From: Pseudomonas hunanensis
Lineage (GTDB): Bacteria; Pseudomonadota; Gammaproteobacteria; Pseudomonadales; Pseudomonadaceae
DNA length: 64,000 bases
Direction: 5' to 3'
Assembly (NCBI RefSeq): GCF_013393325.1
Contig: NZ_QJRC01000070.1
Span: 1-64,000 of the forward strand
Shown here one piece after another: positions 62,607 through 64,000 of the stretch. A program made the translations under genes and the position numbers. The notes under the pieces were generated by a model that had not been told where the DNA came from, did not search any database, and worked only from the letters and a program-made list of their open reading frames with translations. How positions within the stretch are numbered: position 1 is the first letter of the stretch; every line of letters starts with the position of its first letter.

Positions 62607-63248
62607 ATGAACATCGCTGCTGTACGCGAGCAGGTAAGCCAAGCCCATCAACATGAAGGCCAGACCGGCCAATTGAAACAGCGTCTCGAGCTGCAACTGC
62701 CCCACCTGCACCCCTCGATCCAACTGCCTGAGCAGGACGCCCAGGGTACTTTGGCGCGCTTCGTCAGCGCCTACATCGACCAGGTTCCGGAATTGCTGGA
62801 GGCCGCGCATGAGGTCGCCCGCGAAGCCGGGATCGAATCGCAGATCAAACCGGTACTGAAAATTGCCGAAGCCTACTTCCTGCAACCGCCCAGTGTGATG
62901 CAAGGGCATGTAGGCCTGGACTGCCTGCTGGATGAGGCTTACCTGGCACACCGTCTGGTGGAGGAAGTGAATGACCTGTACATCCGCCACTTCCAGCAGC
63001 CGCTGATCCCGGTCGACACCACCGTCGCCAACCTGATTGCCCACCAGTTGATTGGCGAGAGCTTTGCCAACCAGCTGGATGAGGTGGTGCATCACTCGGT
63101 TGACGAAATGCTCGATGACGAGAGCTTTGCGGTGGAATCGGTGGAGGCTTATCGCGAGAAGCTGAGCAGCCCTGCAACTGGCGAGGCGTGGAAGCGCTGG
63201 CCGTGCCTGTCGCGACAGCTGGGTGTGGAGCTGGGCCAACCGGCCTGA
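62607..63248 (+). CDS. Conserved protein of unknown function
   Basis: This 213-aa predicted soluble, largely helical protein shows no signal peptide and no recognised motif. An acidic helical stretch around residues 60-180 includes ARFVSAYIDQVPELLEAA and DEAYLAHRLVEEVNDLYIRH. GGAG precedes the ATG at 62607; nine more residues to 62580 are open but lack a site. It is divergent from the caa3 operon and has the same neighbour in other Pseudomonas (between cox genes and a SulP transporter). Function not known. Confidence 0.8.
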   Translation: MNIAAVREQVSQAHQHEGQTGQLKQRLELQLPHLHPSIQLPEQDAQGTLARFVSAYIDQVPELLEAAHEVAREAGIESQIKPVLKIAEAYFLQPPSVMQGHVGLDCLLDEAYLAHRLVEEVNDLYIRHFQQPLIPVDTTVANLIAHQLIGESFANQLDEVVHHSVDEMLDDESFAVESVEAYREKLSSPATGEAWKRWPCLSRQLGVELGQPA

Positions 63249-63257
63249 TCCTCCTGT

Positions 63258-63355
63258 ACCGGCCTCTTCGCGGGCACGCCCGATCCCACAGGGACCGCAC
63301 AGGCTTTGAATGCTGTGCAGTACCCTGTGGGAGCGGGTTTACCCGCGAAGAGGCC
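63258..63355. repeat. Inverted pair of REP elements
   Basis: A copy starting ACCGGCCTCTTCGCGGGC and a second inverted copy ending ACCCGCGAAGAGGCC are about 30 bp apart. The left copy is shortened in its middle (GATCCCACAGGG). It separates the convergent unknown and SulP genes. Confidence 0.9.
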
Positions 63356-63381
63356 AGTTCAGACAACAGAGATTTTCAGCT

Positions 63382-64000
63382 TCAGGCCCCAATCCCCGCC
63401 GTAGTCCGCAACCTCCCCTCGATCCGCCGCTTCAACCGCCGCTGCTCGATCAGCAGCCGCGACCCATTCGCCCCATTACTGCGGTTCCAGTCTTCCAGCA
63501 ACTCAAGGCACGAGTGGTCGATGTAGCTCAGGTTACCCAACGGCACGTGCAACGTAGTGCCCGCCGGTACGGTATCCAGCACCTGGGTCAGCGCCGGCAC
63601 CTTCAGGAACGTCGCCGCACCACTGAGCCGCAGCTCCATATGCCCAGCTTTCTCCAGGCTGACCAGGTTGATCTTCAGCCGCGCCGCCTTGAACGCCAGC
63701 TTCAGCAGGGTCAGGGCAAAACCCAGCATCACGCCGGTCAGCAGGTCGGTGAAAATGATCGCCAGCGCCGTCACCGCATAGGTGAACATCGGCATGCGGC
63801 CATAACGGCCCAGCCCACGAAACGCCTTGAAATCGACCAGCTTGACCCCGGTGTACACCAGCACACCCGCCAGGCTCGCCACCGGAATCTGCTGCAGCAC
63901 GCTGCTCAGCGCCACCACGAAAGCCAACAGCCAAAGGCCATGGAATATCGCGGAGGCCCGCGTCTGCGCCCCCGCCTGCACGTTGGCCGAGCTGCGCACG
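63382..64000 (-). CDS. SulP-family anion transporter, C-terminal part
   Basis: This is the 3' part of a SulP transporter; the gene continues past the right edge, so only about 206 C-terminal residues are seen. They include the last membrane helices (FHGLWLLAFVVALSSVLQQI and TALAIIFTDLLTGVMLGFAL) and a cytoplasmic STAS domain (about the last 115 residues, LPLGNLSYIDHSCLELL-like region). SulP proteins carry sulfate or bicarbonate. In P. putida a carbonic anhydrase gene often follows, which would favour bicarbonate, but that lies outside the window. Confidence 0.87.
   Translation of the reverse strand, partial: VRSSANVQAGAQTRASAIFHGLWLLAFVVALSSVLQQIPVASLAGVLVYTGVKLVDFKAFRGLGRYGRMPMFTYAVTALAIIFTDLLTGVMLGFALTLLKLAFKAARLKINLVSLEKAGHMELRLSGAATFLKVPALTQVLDTVPAGTTLHVPLGNLSYIDHSCLELLEDWNRSNGANGSRLLIEQRRLKRRIEGRLRTTAGIGA

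Overview
The window is a chromosomal segment of a Pseudomonas of the P. putida group. Support comes from the high GC content, the short palindromic REP elements typical of that group, and gene order. The block kinB-algB / AmpDh2 / diguanylate cyclase / nuclease / dsbA / cytochrome c4 / engB / ersA / polA / thrB / znu-zur / metNIQ follows the order I know from P. aeruginosa around PA5483-PA5505. The right end is the caa3 cytochrome oxidase region, and the left end carries glutaryl-CoA catabolism and transhydrogenase genes. I see no prophage, insertion sequence, tRNA or CRISPR array, so this is core genome.

Layout. Positions 1-200 hold two tandem sigma70 promoters on the minus strand that look like an rRNA operon leader, with the 16S gene just outside the window. 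Next are gcdG-gcdH with their divergent LysR regulator, pntAA-pntAB-pntB, and a succinate/acetyl-CoA CoA-transferase behind a perfect Anr (FNR-type) box. From 8.9 to 12.7 kb lie a DUF1127 gene surrounded by repeated ACTGTA-type half-sites, three tandem secreted DUF2388 paralogues, and a coupled exported protein with an HExxH motif and a DUF4105 domain. From 12.8 to 20 kb there are a GFA-family protein, a citrate transporter, TerC, a Na/Pi cotransporter, a membrane-anchored M16 peptidase and a DUF5924/DUF2914 membrane protein. A four-gene Mce lipid-transport operon occupies 20.1-23.7 kb. It is followed by an SpmAB fusion and gltP, whose long upstream region has two AauR-type boxes and a sigma54-like promoter.

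From 27 to 29 kb are an Ivy lysozyme inhibitor, DUF1328, a small membrane protein and a three-BON protein. From 29 to 37.8 kb there are regulatory and envelope genes: AlgB/KinB, a CSS-EAL phosphodiesterase, an AmpDh2-like amidase, a GGDEF cyclase and an EEP nuclease. Then come dsbA, cytochromes c4 and c5, engB, an ErsA/Spot42-position sRNA with a sigma22-like promoter, polA and thrB. These are followed by the zinc uptake regulon (znuA divergent from zur-znuCB, with a Zur box between them), katE and metNIQ.

The right end (53.8-62.2 kb, minus strand) encodes a caa3-type oxidase (CtaC with CuA and c-type heme, CtaD, CtaG, CtaE) and its assembly factors SURF1, a partner protein, CtaA, CyoE and SCO. 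The window closes with an unknown 213-aa protein and the 3' part of a SulP transporter. The most interesting signals are the DUF2388/DUF4105 operon, the unlisted sRNA, and the regulatory motifs upstream of gltP, the CoA-transferase, DUF1127 and thrB.
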